A stretch of DNA of 64,000 nt from Maricaulis maris MCS10. GTDB taxonomy: Bacteria; Pseudomonadota; Alphaproteobacteria; Caulobacterales; Maricaulaceae. Below, in pieces: positions 9,113 through 17,948 of the stretch. The stretch's first letter is position 1. Each line of letters starts with the position of its first letter. A program made the translations under genes and the position numbers. The notes beneath the pieces were generated by a model, which saw only the letters and a list, made by a program, of their open reading frames with translations, did no database searches and was not told the DNA's origin. The stretch covers positions 1,311,501 through 1,375,500 of the forward strand of contig NC_008347.1 of NCBI RefSeq assembly GCF_000014745.1, in the 5' to 3' direction.

Positions 9113-10589
9113 GCGGGTCGTCAAAGCGCGTTTCCAGATCGGTGAATTTGGTCAGCATGCCGTCAAAGGCCAGTTTCGCCGTGCCGATCGGACCGTGGCG
9201 CTGCTTGCCGATCACCACTTCAGCGACCCGCTCGATGCGGCGGAATTCATCTTCCCAGGCGTGATATTCCGGTGTGTCCTCGCGCGGCTTTTCGCGTTCC
9301 TTGTAATAGGCTTCGCGATAGACGAAGAGGACCACGTCGGCGTCCTGCTCGATCGAGCCGGATTCGCGCAGGTCGGAGAGCTGGGGCTTCTTGTCTTCGC
9401 GGTTCTCGACCTGGCGGGAGAGCTGGGACAGGGCGATCACCGGGACCGCGAGTTCCTTGGCCAGGGCTTTCAGGTTCTGCGTCACTTCGGAGACTTCCTC
9501 GACCCTTGAACTGCCGGAACCGGCCTTGGTCGAGGTGATCAGCTGCAGGTAGTCAACCACGATCAGATCGAGACCATGGGTCCGTTTCAAGCGACGGGCG
9601 CGTGCGGCCAGCGCCGAGATCGGCAGGCCACCGGTATCGTCGATGAAGAGCGGCAGGCTCTGGATTTCCAGCACCCCGTCGCGGATTTCCTCGTACTGGG
9701 TGGCGTCGATCATGCCCTGGCGGATCATGTAGCCGGGAATGCTGGTATGATCGGCGATGAGACGTGTCGCCAGCTGCTCGGCCGACATTTCCAGCGAGAA
9801 AAAGCCGACCACGCCGCCCTTGGTCGTCTTCTTTGAACCATCCGGCTGCAGCTCGTGTTCATAGGCCTTGGCGACATTGAAGGCGATATTGGTGGCCAGC
9901 GAGGTTTTCCCCATCGACGGACGACCAGCGAGGATGATCAGGTCGGACGGGTGCATGCCGCCCAGCTTGCGGTCCAGCTCCATCAGCCCGGACGAGATGC
10001 CGGCCAGCCCGCCATCACGCTCGAAGGCGGCAGCGGCGGACGCGACCGACTCGGTGAGGGCCTGCTTGAAGCTGACAAAGCCGCGCGAGGTCGAGCCGGC
10101 CTCGGCCAGGTTGAACAGTTTCTGCTCGATGCCCTGGATCAGGTCGCGGGCATGCACTTCGGCGTCGGCGCTGGCGGCATTGGCGAGGTCATGGCCGATG
10201 CGGATCAGCTCGCGGCGCAGGGCCAGCTCATAGATGATGCGAGCGTATTCGACCGCCGCATTGCCGGTCGCGGCGCCTTCCATCAGCACAGCGAGATAGG
10301 TGGTGCCGCCAATATCCTTGAGACCGTCATCGCGATCGAAATGGGTCTTCAGCACAACCGCATCGGCCAGCGAGCCACGGCCGATCAGGTCGGTCGCCGT
10401 CTCAAAGATGCGACCATGGACCGGATCATAGAAATGCTCCGCCTTCAGCCAGTCGGCGACGCGGTGGAACATCTCGTTGTCGTAGAGCAGGGCGCCCAGG
10501 AAGGCCTGTTCGGCATCCAGATTGTGCGGCGCTGAGTCCAGCTCGGCGACGTCGGTCTCGGCTTCATAGGGCAGGAGTGCAGTGGTCAT
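9105..10589 (-). CDS. dnaB: Replicative DNA helicase DnaB
   Basis: DnaB is the hexameric 5'-3' helicase of the replication fork. An N-terminal helical domain with HNLDAEQAFLGALL precedes a RecA-like motor with Walker A GRPSMGKTS and the Walker B region LIVVDYLQL. The motif VIALSQLSR and the late DVVLFVYRE segment are typical. The start at 10589 (MTTALLPYE) gives 494 residues; the open frame extends 23 codons further but without family-like sequence. It follows the rplI terminator, so it probably has its own promoter in the 120 bases upstream. It overlaps alr by 8 bases. Confidence 0.95.
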   Translation of the reverse strand: MTTALLPYEAETDVAELDSAPHNLDAEQAFLGALLYDNEMFHRVADWLKAEHFYDPVHGRIFETATDLIGRGSLADAVVLKTHFDRDDGLKDIGGTTYLAVLMEGAATGNAAVEYARIIYELALRRELIRIGHDLANAASADAEVHARDLIQGIEQKLFNLAEAGSTSRGFVSFKQALTESVASAAAAFERDGGLAGISSGLMELDRKLGGMHPSDLIILAGRPSMGKTSLATNIAFNVAKAYEHELQPDGSKKTTKGGVVGFFSLEMSAEQLATRLIADHTSIPGYMIRQGMIDATQYEEIRDGVLEIQSLPLFIDDTGGLPISALAARARRLKRTHGLDLIVVDYLQLITSTKAGSGSSRVEEVSEVTQNLKALAKELAVPVIALSQLSRQVENREDKKPQLSDLRESGSIEQDADVVLFVYREAYYKEREKPREDTPEYHAWEDEFRRIERVAEVVIGKQRHGPIGTAKLAFDGMLTKFTDLETRFDDPHE

Positions 10590-10710
10590 GCCTATTGGGA
10601 TACAGAAGGCGGCGCGGCGATACACCCCCCTGATACGGTCCCGGCGGTGATTGCCCACAGCTGAGTGGTTGGCCTGTGGACAAGTGTGGATAACCGCCTG
10701 CGACCCTGCA

Positions 10711-10745
10711 AAAGAAAACGGGCCGGTCTGGTGACCGGCCCGTTT
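10711..10745 (-). terminator. Intrinsic terminator after rplI
   Basis: A perfect 12-base stem (10716-10727 with 10734-10745) closes a six-base loop. On the minus strand it is followed by a T-rich run (TTTTCTTTT). It lies 27 bases past the rplI stop and separates the ribosomal protein operon from dnaB. Confidence 0.85.
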
Positions 10746-10772
10746 CCGTCAAACGTGAGAAGTGACAGTCGC

Positions 10773-11402
10773 TTACGCTTCTGTCTCTTCGCTTTCGTCT
10801 GCACCGGCGTCTTCGGTTGCTTCGCGCTGGGCAGCCAGTTCCTGGCCTTCCTCGCTGGCTTCGAAGAGCTCGGCGGCCTGGGCGTCGGCGATGGCGCGAT
10901 CTTCGTCAGCCTGGGCTGCGATCACGTCTTCACCAGCGGCCTGGCGTTCGGCTTCATCCTGCGACCGGGCGATGTTGATCGTCACGGTCACCGACACGTC
11001 GGCGTGCAGCTTGATCTTCAGCTCATGCAGGCCGAGCGTCTTGATCGGCGCGTTGAGCGCGATCTGCGAGCGGACGACCTTGGTGCCGCTTTCCGACACG
11101 ATCTCGGCGATGTCACGCGAGGTGACAGAACCGTAGAGCTGACCGCTTTCGCCGGCCTGACGGATCATGACGAAGCTTTCGCCATCGATCGTCTTGCCGG
11201 ATTCAGCAGCTTCCGCAGCCCGTTCGGCATTGCGCTTTTCGAGGAGCTCACGCTCGACTTCAAAGCGCGCCATGTTGGCTTCGGTTGCGCGCAGTGCCTT
11301 GCCTTGCGGCAGAAGGAAGTTGCGAGCGAAGCCGGGGCGCACGGACACGACGTCACCGATGACGCCGAGATTTTCAACACGTTCCAAGAGAACCAGTTTC
11401 AT
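10773..11402 (-). CDS. rplI: 50S ribosomal protein L9 with acidic C-terminal extension
   Basis: L9 binds 23S rRNA near the L1 stalk base and helps keep the reading frame. The N-terminal domain [17 protein letters not shown] and the [16 protein letters not shown] segment are classic. The protein is 209 residues against about 150 in E. coli. The extra length is an Ala/Glu/Asp-rich tail from about residue 150 (for example [12 protein letters not shown] and [12 protein letters not shown]). Such tails occur in alphaproteobacterial L9 but this one is long. It is the last gene of rpsF-rpsR-rplI and is followed by a strong terminator. Confidence 0.95.
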   Translation of the reverse strand: MKLVLLERVENLGVIGDVVSVRPGFARNFLLPQGKALRATEANMARFEVERELLEKRNAERAAEAAESGKTIDGESFVMIRQAGESGQLYGSVTSRDIAEIVSESGTKVVRSQIALNAPIKTLGLHELKIKLHADVSVTVTINIARSQDEAERQAAGEDVIAAQADEDRAIADAQAAELFEASEEGQELAAQREATEDAGADESEETEA

Positions 11403-11414
11403 CGTCAGTTCTCC

Positions 11415-11669
11415 TTAATCGACCACATAGGGGAGCAGGGCCAGCTGACGCGCACGCTTGATGGCACGGGCCAGTTCACGCTGCTTCTTGGCCGAGACCG
11501 CGGTGATGCGGGACGGGACGATCTTGCCACGCTCGGACATGTAGCGAAGCAGGAGCTTGGGGTCCTTGAAATCGATCGCCGGTGCATTTTCACCGGAGAA
11601 CGGGCAGACCTTGCGGCGACGCATGAACGGACGGCGCGCGGGCAGGTTTGAAATATTGCCTGATGACAT
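11415..11669 (-). CDS. rpsR: 30S ribosomal protein S18
   Basis: S18 is an 84-residue protein that binds 16S rRNA together with S6 on the platform of the small subunit. Recognisable segments are RRRKVCPF near residue 17, IDFKDPKLL and [20 protein letters not shown]. It lies 11 bases after rpsF and 12 bases before rplI, in the usual rpsF-rpsR-rplI order. S6:S18 is the complex known to bind rpsF leaders in several bacteria, which is relevant to the folded leader at 12054-12154. Confidence 0.96.
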   Translation of the reverse strand: MSSGNISNLPARRPFMRRRKVCPFSGENAPAIDFKDPKLLLRYMSERGKIVPSRITAVSAKKQRELARAIKRARQLALLPYVVD

Positions 11670-11680
11670 CGTTCGTTCTC

Positions 11681-12034
11681 CTAATTCCGCTCGCGACGAC
11701 CGCGGCGATCATCCTTTTTGGTGAGGATGGCCGACGGCTCTTCGGTGTGGGCTTCAACGCGCAGCGTCATGTGACGGATGACATCTTCGGACAGGCGCTG
11801 CAGGCGCTCGAGTTCGTTGATGACGTCAGCTTCCGCGTCAATGTCGATCAGGCCGTAATGACCCTTGCGCGACTTGTTGATGCGGTAGGACAGGTTGCGA
11901 AGACCCCAGTACTCGATCTTGCCGGTCTTGCCGCCCTTTTCTTCGATCAGGGCTTTGGTCTCTTCGAGAAGAGATTCCATCTGCGCCGGCGAAACGTCCG
12001 GGCGCACGATGAAGATGTGCTCGTAAAGTGCCAT
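11681..12034 (-). CDS. rpsF: 30S ribosomal protein S6
   Basis: S6 is a platform protein of the 30S subunit, here 117 residues long. The start [15 protein letters not shown] at 12034 is typical and is preceded by AGGGAG about 8 bases upstream. The open frame runs 54 codons further upstream, but that stretch is the structured leader and not family sequence. The core contains [20 protein letters not shown] and a basic tail [10 protein letters not shown]. It is the first gene of the operon rpsF-rpsR-rplI. Confidence 0.96.
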   Translation of the reverse strand: MALYEHIFIVRPDVSPAQMESLLEETKALIEEKGGKTGKIEYWGLRNLSYRINKSRKGHYGLIDIDAEADVINELERLQRLSEDVIRHMTLRVEAHTEEPSAILTKKDDRRGRRERN

Positions 12035-12053
12035 GAAGGCTCCCTTCGATAAC

Positions 12054-12154
12054 GGTTGCGGCGCATGCCTGCCGAAGGGTCGGGCAGGTCTGCGGCGGCT
12101 CCTTGCCCCTGTCGGAACACCACGTTCCGACGGTCTGAAACAAGGACCGCAACC
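12054..12154 (-). promoter_or_regulatory. Structured rpsF 5' leader, candidate S6:S18 autoregulatory site
   Basis: The minus-strand RNA upstream of rpsF can fold into a closed junction. An 8-base outer stem pairs 12147-12154 with 12054-12061. Inside it, 12141-12146 pairs with 12100-12105 and caps a perfect 8-base hairpin at 12111-12131. A second hairpin pairs 12083-12088 with 12068-12073. The outer stem ends about 20 bases before the start codon. Feedback control of rpsF-rpsR by the S6:S18 complex through an mRNA leader is known in other bacteria. That this fold is such a site is inference from position and pairing only. Confidence 0.5.
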
Positions 12155-12274
12155 AAGCGAAGCGCGGGCATTACCGGAAACAGCCTGCATGTGCAAGCCG
12201 CATCCCCTCTTGCGCGCGGACCATGACAGGGGCTAGTCAGCCTCAACTCAAATCTTCATGGGGGAGGGATCACC

Positions 12275-13222
12275 ATGAAATTCGCTTTTGTCTTCCCGGG
12301 ACAGGGCAGCCAGTCGGTCGGCATGGCGCAGGAACTGGCCGGCGAGTTCGCCAGTGCCCGGGCTGTGCTTGACGAGATCGACACGGCGCTGGATCAGAAT
12401 CTCAGCGGCCTGATGGCCGACGGCCCGATCGAAACGCTAACCCTGACAGAGAATGCCCAGCCGGCCCTGATGGCGTCCAGCCTGGCCGTGATGGCGGTCC
12501 TCAAGGCTGAGTTTGACGTAGACGTCAACGCCGCCGAATTCGTCGCCGGTCACAGTCTTGGTGAGTATTCGGCTCTCGCCGCCGCCGGCGCGCTGTCGAT
12601 CACTGACGCCGCCAAACTGCTTAAGCTGCGCGGTCTGGCCATGCAAAAAGCTGTGCCGGTCGGTGAAGGCACCATGGCGGCGCTTCTGGGCGCTGATGAA
12701 GACCTGGCTGCCGCCGCTGTTGCTGCCGGCGCAACGGCTGGCGTGTGCGCGATTGCCAATGACAATGCGCCCGGCCAGATCGTGATCTCCGGGTCCACGG
12801 CTGCCATCGACGCGGCCATTGCCAAGGCGGCTGAGCTGGGCCTGAAAAAGGCGATGAAGCTGCCGGTCTCCGCGCCCTTCCATTGCCCGATGATGCAGGC
12901 CGCCGCCGATGCCATGGCCGAGGCGCTCGCTGCCGCAACCATCAAGGCGCCGTCGGTGCCGGTCGTCGCCAATGTCACCGCCCGTCCGACGAGCGACGTC
13001 GAAACGATCCGCAAACAGCTGGTCGAACAGGTCACCGGCCGTGTCCGCTGGCGCGAAAGCGTGTTGTGGATGGTCGAGGAGGCCGGCATCACCACGCTTG
13101 CCGAAGCCGGTTCCGGCAAGGTGCTCTCGACCATGCTCAAGCGGACGACCAAGGATGCCACAGGTGTCCCGCTCAATGCGGCAGCGGGGCTGGAAGCCTT
13201 TGCAGCCTCTTTGAAGGAGTAG
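12275..13222 (+). CDS. fabD: Malonyl-CoA:ACP transacylase FabD
   Basis: FabD moves malonyl groups from CoA to acyl carrier protein to feed fatty-acid elongation. The N-terminal FPGQGSQSVGMAQ and the nucleophile motif GHSLGEYSALAAAG (active Ser near residue 92) are clear. The His of the dyad lies in APFHCPMM near residue 200. The length is 315 residues, and a GGGGGAGGG sequence lies just before the ATG. It heads the plus-strand run fabD, small membrane protein, fabG, acpP, fabF, and is divergent from rpsF. Confidence 0.95.
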   Translation: MKFAFVFPGQGSQSVGMAQELAGEFASARAVLDEIDTALDQNLSGLMADGPIETLTLTENAQPALMASSLAVMAVLKAEFDVDVNAAEFVAGHSLGEYSALAAAGALSITDAAKLLKLRGLAMQKAVPVGEGTMAALLGADEDLAAAAVAAGATAGVCAIANDNAPGQIVISGSTAAIDAAIAKAAELGLKKAMKLPVSAPFHCPMMQAAADAMAEALAAATIKAPSVPVVANVTARPTSDVETIRKQLVEQVTGRVRWRESVLWMVEEAGITTLAEAGSGKVLSTMLKRTTKDATGVPLNAAAGLEAFAASLKE

Positions 13223-13231
13223 GCGTTCAGC

Positions 13232-13558
13232 ATGTCCGACACGGAAGACTATTCCCGTGACGCCGTCCTCGAACGGTTGTCGGCCAGACGGGTAAAAAAG
13301 GAGCGAAATGCTTTTGTTCCGGCACTCGTCCTGGACGGGATAGTCTTGGCTATCGCGCTGGCCGGAATCGGGTCGGCGTTCAGCGCAATGACGCGGGACG
13401 AGGCCATGTTGGGGATTGCCAGTGCCGTGATTGGCGCTCCGGCGCTTTTTGCCATATCCCGTTTTATCAGATCTCGCCCAACCCAGCTGGGTTGGGCTTG
13501 GCTCGCACTTTCTGCTTTGTCGCTGGCTTGGCTGCTCGTGACTGAATTTCTTTTCTAG
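13232..13558 (+). CDS. Small membrane protein of unknown function in the fab cluster
   Basis: This is a 108-residue protein that I do not recognise. It has a charged N-terminus of about 27 residues (for example DAVLERLSARRVKKERN). Three hydrophobic stretches follow, at about residues 28-50, 56-77 and 85-108, so it is probably an inner-membrane protein with no large soluble domain. It sits 9 bases after fabD and 14 bases before fabG on the same strand, which makes cotranscription likely. Its codon use looks less GC-biased than its neighbours. Function unknown. Confidence 0.7.
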   Translation: MSDTEDYSRDAVLERLSARRVKKERNAFVPALVLDGIVLAIALAGIGSAFSAMTRDEAMLGIASAVIGAPALFAISRFIRSRPTQLGWAWLALSALSLAWLLVTEFLF

Positions 13559-13572
13559 CAACAGGACACACC

Positions 13573-14310
13573 ATGTTCGATCTGACTGGCAAGAATGCCC
13601 TCGTGACCGGTGCGACCGGCGGGCTTGGCAATGCGATTGCACGCAAGCTTCACGCCCAGGGTGCCACGGTCGCCCTGTCCGGCACGCGCGAAAACGTGCT
13701 GCAGGAACTGGCTGATGATCTGGGCGAGCGCGCCCATGTCCTGCCGTGCAACCTGTCTGACGCTGCTGCCGTTGATGCCCTGCCCAAACAGGCTGCCGAG
13801 GCCATGGGCTCGCTGGATATCCTGGTCGCCAATGCTGGCATCACCAAGGACCAGCTGTTGATGCGGATGAAGGATGAGGACTGGGACACGGTCATCAAGG
13901 TCAATCTGGAAAGCTATTTCCGCCTCACCCGTGCCGCCCTGCGCGGCATGATGAAGGCGCGGTGGGGCCGCATTGTCGGAATTACCTCGGTGGTCGGCGT
14001 GACCGGCAATCCGGGCCAGACCAATTACTGCGCCTCCAAGGCCGGCATGATCGGTTTTTCCAAATCGCTGGCGCAGGAAGTTGCCGCCCGCGGTGTCACG
14101 GTCAACTGCGTCGCGCCGGGCTTCATCGCCTCGCCGATGACAGACGTCCTCAATGAGGACCAACGCTCCACGATTCTGGCCAAGATTCCGGCCGGAGACT
14201 TGGGCAGTGGTGATGATATCGCCAATGCTGTTGTCTATCTCGCCAGTGCAGAAGCCGGGTATGTCACCGGGCAGACGCTGCACGTCAATGGCGGCATGGC
14301 GATGATTTAA
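13573..14310 (+). CDS. fabG: 3-oxoacyl-ACP reductase FabG
   Basis: FabG is the NADPH-dependent SDR that reduces 3-oxoacyl-ACP in fatty-acid elongation. The Rossmann motif TGATGGLGNAIA is near residue 12, VANAGITKD in the middle, and the catalytic Ser-Tyr-Lys in ITSVVGVTGNPGQ and NYCASKAGM. The end VTGQTLHVNGGMAMI is characteristic of FabG. The length of 245 residues is normal. It is in the fabD-acpP-fabF cluster, which supports FabG over a general SDR. Confidence 0.95.
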   Translation: MFDLTGKNALVTGATGGLGNAIARKLHAQGATVALSGTRENVLQELADDLGERAHVLPCNLSDAAAVDALPKQAAEAMGSLDILVANAGITKDQLLMRMKDEDWDTVIKVNLESYFRLTRAALRGMMKARWGRIVGITSVVGVTGNPGQTNYCASKAGMIGFSKSLAQEVAARGVTVNCVAPGFIASPMTDVLNEDQRSTILAKIPAGDLGSGDDIANAVVYLASAEAGYVTGQTLHVNGGMAMI

Positions 14311-14352
14311 CTGTAGAAGTTCAACCTGCGGGTAGCGCCTCGACTTCTGGTC

Positions 14353-14374
14353 TTGCCGGAGGAAACATGCTAAC
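14353..14374 (+). promoter_or_regulatory. Candidate housekeeping promoter before acpP
   Basis: TTGCCG at 14353-14358 and GCTAAC at 14369-14374 are separated by 10 bases. This resembles the Caulobacter vegetative pattern (TTGACG, 10-14 bases, GCTANA). It lies in the 157-base gap between fabG and acpP and would leave a leader of about 85 bases. It is a pattern match only. Confidence 0.4.
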
Positions 14375-14467
14375 TGCCCGCGCATCTTGGGATGGCGACT
14401 GTTTCGCCGCTTCCCGTCCTGTCCTGCACCGCTATATTGGCGCGGTGAATCACTATGAGGGTCTGAA

Positions 14468-14704
14468 ATGTCTGACGTTCTCGAGCGCGTTTCCAAAATT
14501 GTCATTGAGCATCTTGATGTCGAGGCCGAAAAGGTCACCGACAAAGCCAGCTTCATTGACGATCTGGGCGCCGACTCCCTGGATAATGTCGAACTCGTTA
14601 TGGCGTTCGAAGAAGAATTCGACATCGAAATTCCGGATGACGCCGCCGAGCACATCCAGACGGTCGGTGACGCCGTGAAGTTCATCTCCGAGAAGGTGGG
14701 CTAA
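14468..14704 (+). CDS. acpP: Acyl carrier protein
   Basis: This is the 78-residue acidic carrier that holds growing acyl chains on a phosphopantetheine arm. The attachment Ser is in [18 protein letters not shown] near residue 38, the classical DSLD motif. The remainder is the usual four-helix pattern, ending [16 protein letters not shown] lies about 6 bases before the ATG. It has a longer upstream gap than its neighbours and a candidate promoter, which fits the high demand for ACP. fabF follows after 9 bases. Confidence 0.96.
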   Translation: MSDVLERVSKIVIEHLDVEAEKVTDKASFIDDLGADSLDNVELVMAFEEEFDIEIPDDAAEHIQTVGDAVKFISEKVG

Positions 14705-14713
14705 CACCCCCTC

Positions 14714-15997
14714 ATGCGCCGCGTTGTCGTCACCGGTATCGGGCTCGTAACGCCGCTGGGCTGCGGGCGGGAAGTCGTTTGGGAACGTCTTCTCGCCGGT
14801 CAGTCCGGTCTGGGCTCCATCGAGCATTTCGAGACCTCGGACCTGTCCTGCCGTGTGGCCGGGCTGGTTCCGCGCAAGGACGGACGCGGCGGTGGACGGG
14901 CAGGCGAGGCCGGGGTGTTCGACCCCGACAGCGTCATGAGCGTCCGCGATCAACGCCGGATCGATGATTTCATCCTGTACGGGATCGCAGCCGCCGACGA
15001 GGCGATTGCGGACTCAGGATGGGAGCCCGCCTCCGAAGAGGAGCGGCATCGTGCCGGCGTGATGATCGGATCCGGCATTGGTGGTCTTGAAACCACCTAT
15101 GAGGCCTCGGTCCTCTTGCACGAGAAGGGGCCGCGCCGCCTCTCTCCCTTTGTCATTCCGGGCATGCTGATCAACCTCGCTTCCGGCCAGGTGTCGATCA
15201 AGCACGGCCTGAAGGGCCCCAACCACGCTGTGGTGACGGCCTGTTCGACCGGGGCCCACGCCATTGGCGACGCGGCCCGCATGGTCGCCCGCGGCGATGC
15301 CGACCTGATGGTCGCCGGCGGCGCCGAAGCGACGGTCTGCCGTCTGGGCATCGCCTCATTCATTGCCTGCAAGGCCTTGTCTACCGGTTTTAACGAGACG
15401 CCTGAAAAGGCCTCGCGCCCCTATGACACCGACCGCGATGGTTTCGTCATGGGCGAGGGTGCCGGTGTGGTCGTCCTGGAAGATTACGAGCGCGCGAAAG
15501 CCCGCGGCGCGACCATCTATGCCGAAGTGAAGGGCTATGGCCTGTCCGGCGATGCCTACCACATCACGGCGCCCGCCGAAGATGGCGATGGCGGTTTCCG
15601 CTCGATGTCGGCGGCGCTCAAGGATGCCGGCCTGACACCGGCGGATATTGATTATGTGAATGCCCACGGCACCTCGACACCCAAGGGTGACGAGATCGAG
15701 CTGCGCGCCGTCGAGCGCCTGTTTGGCGAGACCGCTGGCGATGTCGTGATGTCCTCGACCAAATCAGCGGTCGGCCATCTTCTGGGAGCGGCCGGGGCGG
15801 TAGAGGCGATTTTCTCGATATTGGCGATACGCGACGGTGTCTGCCCGCCAACCCTCAATCTCGACAATCCATCGGTCGAGACCGCGATCAACCTGGCGCC
15901 GCACACGGCCGTCAGGCGTCCGGTCCGCGCCGCCCTGTCGAATTCATTCGGATTCGGCGGCACCAATGCGTCCGTGGTATTTGTCGCGGCCGAGTAA
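14714..15997 (+). CDS. fabF: 3-oxoacyl-ACP synthase II FabF
   Basis: FabF condenses malonyl-ACP with acyl-ACP during chain elongation. The nucleophile is in TACSTGAHAIGDA (Cys near residue 177), and the two catalytic His are in NAHGTSTPKGD and VGHLLGAAGAVEA. At 427 residues it is about 15 longer than E. coli FabF. The extra length is mostly a Gly/Arg-rich insertion near residues 55-72 (KDGRGGGRAGEAG). It follows acpP closely and precedes mltG by 21 bases, as in many alphaproteobacteria. Confidence 0.95.
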   Translation: MRRVVVTGIGLVTPLGCGREVVWERLLAGQSGLGSIEHFETSDLSCRVAGLVPRKDGRGGGRAGEAGVFDPDSVMSVRDQRRIDDFILYGIAAADEAIADSGWEPASEEERHRAGVMIGSGIGGLETTYEASVLLHEKGPRRLSPFVIPGMLINLASGQVSIKHGLKGPNHAVVTACSTGAHAIGDAARMVARGDADLMVAGGAEATVCRLGIASFIACKALSTGFNETPEKASRPYDTDRDGFVMGEGAGVVVLEDYERAKARGATIYAEVKGYGLSGDAYHITAPAEDGDGGFRSMSAALKDAGLTPADIDYVNAHGTSTPKGDEIELRAVERLFGETAGDVVMSSTKSAVGHLLGAAGAVEAIFSILAIRDGVCPPTLNLDNPSVETAINLAPHTAVRRPVRAALSNSFGFGGTNASVVFVAAE

Positions 15998-16018
15998 AGC
16001 GTTTTCGGGGACACCATT

Positions 16019-17065
16019 ATGAGCGACGCGCCCGCGCCCAAGGCCAAGGCCAAATCCGGCCTGGTCCGTATCTTCATCGGATTGATCGTAATCCTGTTTG
16101 TCCTCGCCCTGGTGGCGGCCGGCACCGTCTATGGCGGCTACAAGTGGATGCAGGCCGAATTCGCCGCGCCGGGACCGGCGGAAGAGGAAACCATTATTCT
16201 CCTGCCACGCGGGGCCGGACTGATCGCCATCGCCAGCCAGCTGGAAAACGCCGGCCTGATCAGCGATCGCCGCATCTTCCGCGTCGCGGTGACGCTGGAT
16301 GGCGGTGAGGGCGTGTTGCGGGCGGGCGAGTACCGCATACCCGCTCAGGCCTCGATGGCGCAGATCTACGAACAACTCCGCGTCGGCCAGACGGTGCAAT
16401 ATCCGGTCACCTTTGCCGAAGGCCTGACCAGCGCCATGATCGTCGAAACGCTGAATGCGGCGGACGTGCTGACCGGTGAGATCAGCGATATTCCCGCCGA
16501 GGGAACGCTGCTGCCCGAGACCTATCTGGTCACCCGTGGCACCGCGCGCCAGGAAGTCCTTGACCGCATGGCTGCGGCCCAGACCGAACTGCTGGACCGC
16601 TTGTGGGAGACCCGCGCCGAAAACCTGCCTGTGACCAGCCGCGAGGAGGCCATTATCCTGGCTTCGGTGGTCGAGAAGGAGACCGGTGTCGCGTCGGAAC
16701 GCCCCGAGGTCGCCGCGGTTTTCGTCAACCGCCTGCGACGCGGCATGCGTCTGGAAAGTGATCCGACCATCATTTATGGCATCAGCCAGGGCCGCCCCCT
16801 GGGGCGCGGGCTGCGTCGCTCGGAAATCGACAATACCGAGAACGCCTGGAACACCTACCAGATCCCGCGCCTGCCACCGACGCCGATCGCCAATCCCGGT
16901 GCCGAATCGATTGCCGCCGTCCTCAATCCGGCCGAGAGCACGGCGCTCTTCTTCGTCGCCGACGGGTCCGGCGGTCACGCCTTCGCCGATACCTATGCCC
17001 AGCACCAGCGCAATGTCGCGGTCTGGCGCCGGGTCGAGCGCCAGCGTCGCAATGGGGGCAATTGA
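16019..17065 (+). CDS. mltG: Endolytic murein transglycosylase MltG
   Basis: MltG is an inner-membrane enzyme that cuts nascent glycan strands and is thought to set their length. A short Lys/Ala-rich cytoplasmic tail precedes one membrane helix at about residues 18-41 (FIGLIVILFVLALVAAG). A LysM-like part and the YceG catalytic domain follow. The catalytic Glu is in the family motif ASVVEKETG near residue 221, followed by VFVNRLRRGMRLESDPT. The length of 348 residues is normal. It lies directly downstream of the fab genes and upstream of yicC and gmk. Confidence 0.93.
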   Translation: MSDAPAPKAKAKSGLVRIFIGLIVILFVLALVAAGTVYGGYKWMQAEFAAPGPAEEETIILLPRGAGLIAIASQLENAGLISDRRIFRVAVTLDGGEGVLRAGEYRIPAQASMAQIYEQLRVGQTVQYPVTFAEGLTSAMIVETLNAADVLTGEISDIPAEGTLLPETYLVTRGTARQEVLDRMAAAQTELLDRLWETRAENLPVTSREEAIILASVVEKETGVASERPEVAAVFVNRLRRGMRLESDPTIIYGISQGRPLGRGLRRSEIDNTENAWNTYQIPRLPPTPIANPGAESIAAVLNPAESTALFFVADGSGGHAFADTYAQHQRNVAVWRRVERQRRNGGN

Positions 17066-17066
17066 G

Positions 17067-17948
17067 ATGGGCGTGCTCTCAGGCATGACCGGCTTTGCCC
17101 GTGTCGACGGCCAGGCTCCGGGCTGGAGCTGGACCTGGGAGGCGCGCAGCGTCAATGGCAAGGGGCTGGAGGCACGTTTTCGCCTGCCCAATGGTTTTGA
17201 ACGACTGGAGTTGAAGGCCCGCGAACTGGCCAAGGCGCGATTTGCCCGCGGCAATGTCAATGCCACGCTCAATCTGCGCCGGGAAAGCGAAGCCGGCTCG
17301 GTCCGGATCGACCTGGCGCGCCTGCGCAGCCTGCTCGATCAGGCCGCCCCGCTACTCGAAGGCGATCAAGTCCGCCGACCGACGCTGGACGGCATGTTGG
17401 CCCTGCCCGGCATGATCGATGCCGAGCAGGCCGGGGCCGATAGCGATACGGCGACGCTCGACAAGGCCCTGCTGGCCAGTCTGGCCGAGGCCCTGGACGG
17501 GCTGAGGGCGGCGCGTCGCGAAGAGGGCGCAGCCCTTGCGGTTGTGCTGTCAGGTCATGTCGATGAAATCAGCCGCCTGACCGGCGAGGCCGCCGGCCAC
17601 GCCGCGACAAGGACCGATGCCATCCGCGACCGGCTGGCTGCCAAATTCGCGGAACTCCTGCCCGAGGGCCTGCCGGAAGACCGGCTGGCGACCGAGGCGG
17701 CCATGCTGGCGATGAAGATGGATGTGCGCGAGGAGCTGGATCGTCTCGTCGCCCACATCGCTGCAGCGCGCGATCTGCTCTCCGCCGGCTCTCCGGTGGG
17801 CCGCAAGCTGGACTTCCTGTCACAGGAGTTTAATCGCGAGGCGAACACTCTATGCTCGAAGTCCTCCGATTCTTCGCTGACCGCGATCGGGCTTTCGCTC
17901 AAGAATACGGTCGATCAGTTCAGGGAGCAGATCCAGAATGTCGAGTGA
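17067..17948 (+). CDS. yicC: YicC/YloC-family endoribonuclease-like protein
   Basis: YicC-type proteins are conserved hexameric RNA-active proteins; the E. coli member has been linked to RNase activity on a small RNA. The N-terminus has the family pattern LSGMTGFARVDG, then EARSVNGKGLEARFRLP. The C-terminal domain ends GRKLDFLSQEFNREANTLCS, followed by SDSSLTAIGLSLKNTVDQFREQ without a gap, which is diagnostic. The ATG at 17067 begins one base after the mltG stop. The open frame runs further upstream only because mltG is read in another frame. The gene overlaps gmk by 11 bases; yicC-gmk is a widely conserved pair. Confidence 0.92.
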   Translation: MGVLSGMTGFARVDGQAPGWSWTWEARSVNGKGLEARFRLPNGFERLELKARELAKARFARGNVNATLNLRRESEAGSVRIDLARLRSLLDQAAPLLEGDQVRRPTLDGMLALPGMIDAEQAGADSDTATLDKALLASLAEALDGLRAARREEGAALAVVLSGHVDEISRLTGEAAGHAATRTDAIRDRLAAKFAELLPEGLPEDRLATEAAMLAMKMDVREELDRLVAHIAAARDLLSAGSPVGRKLDFLSQEFNREANTLCSKSSDSSLTAIGLSLKNTVDQFREQIQNVE

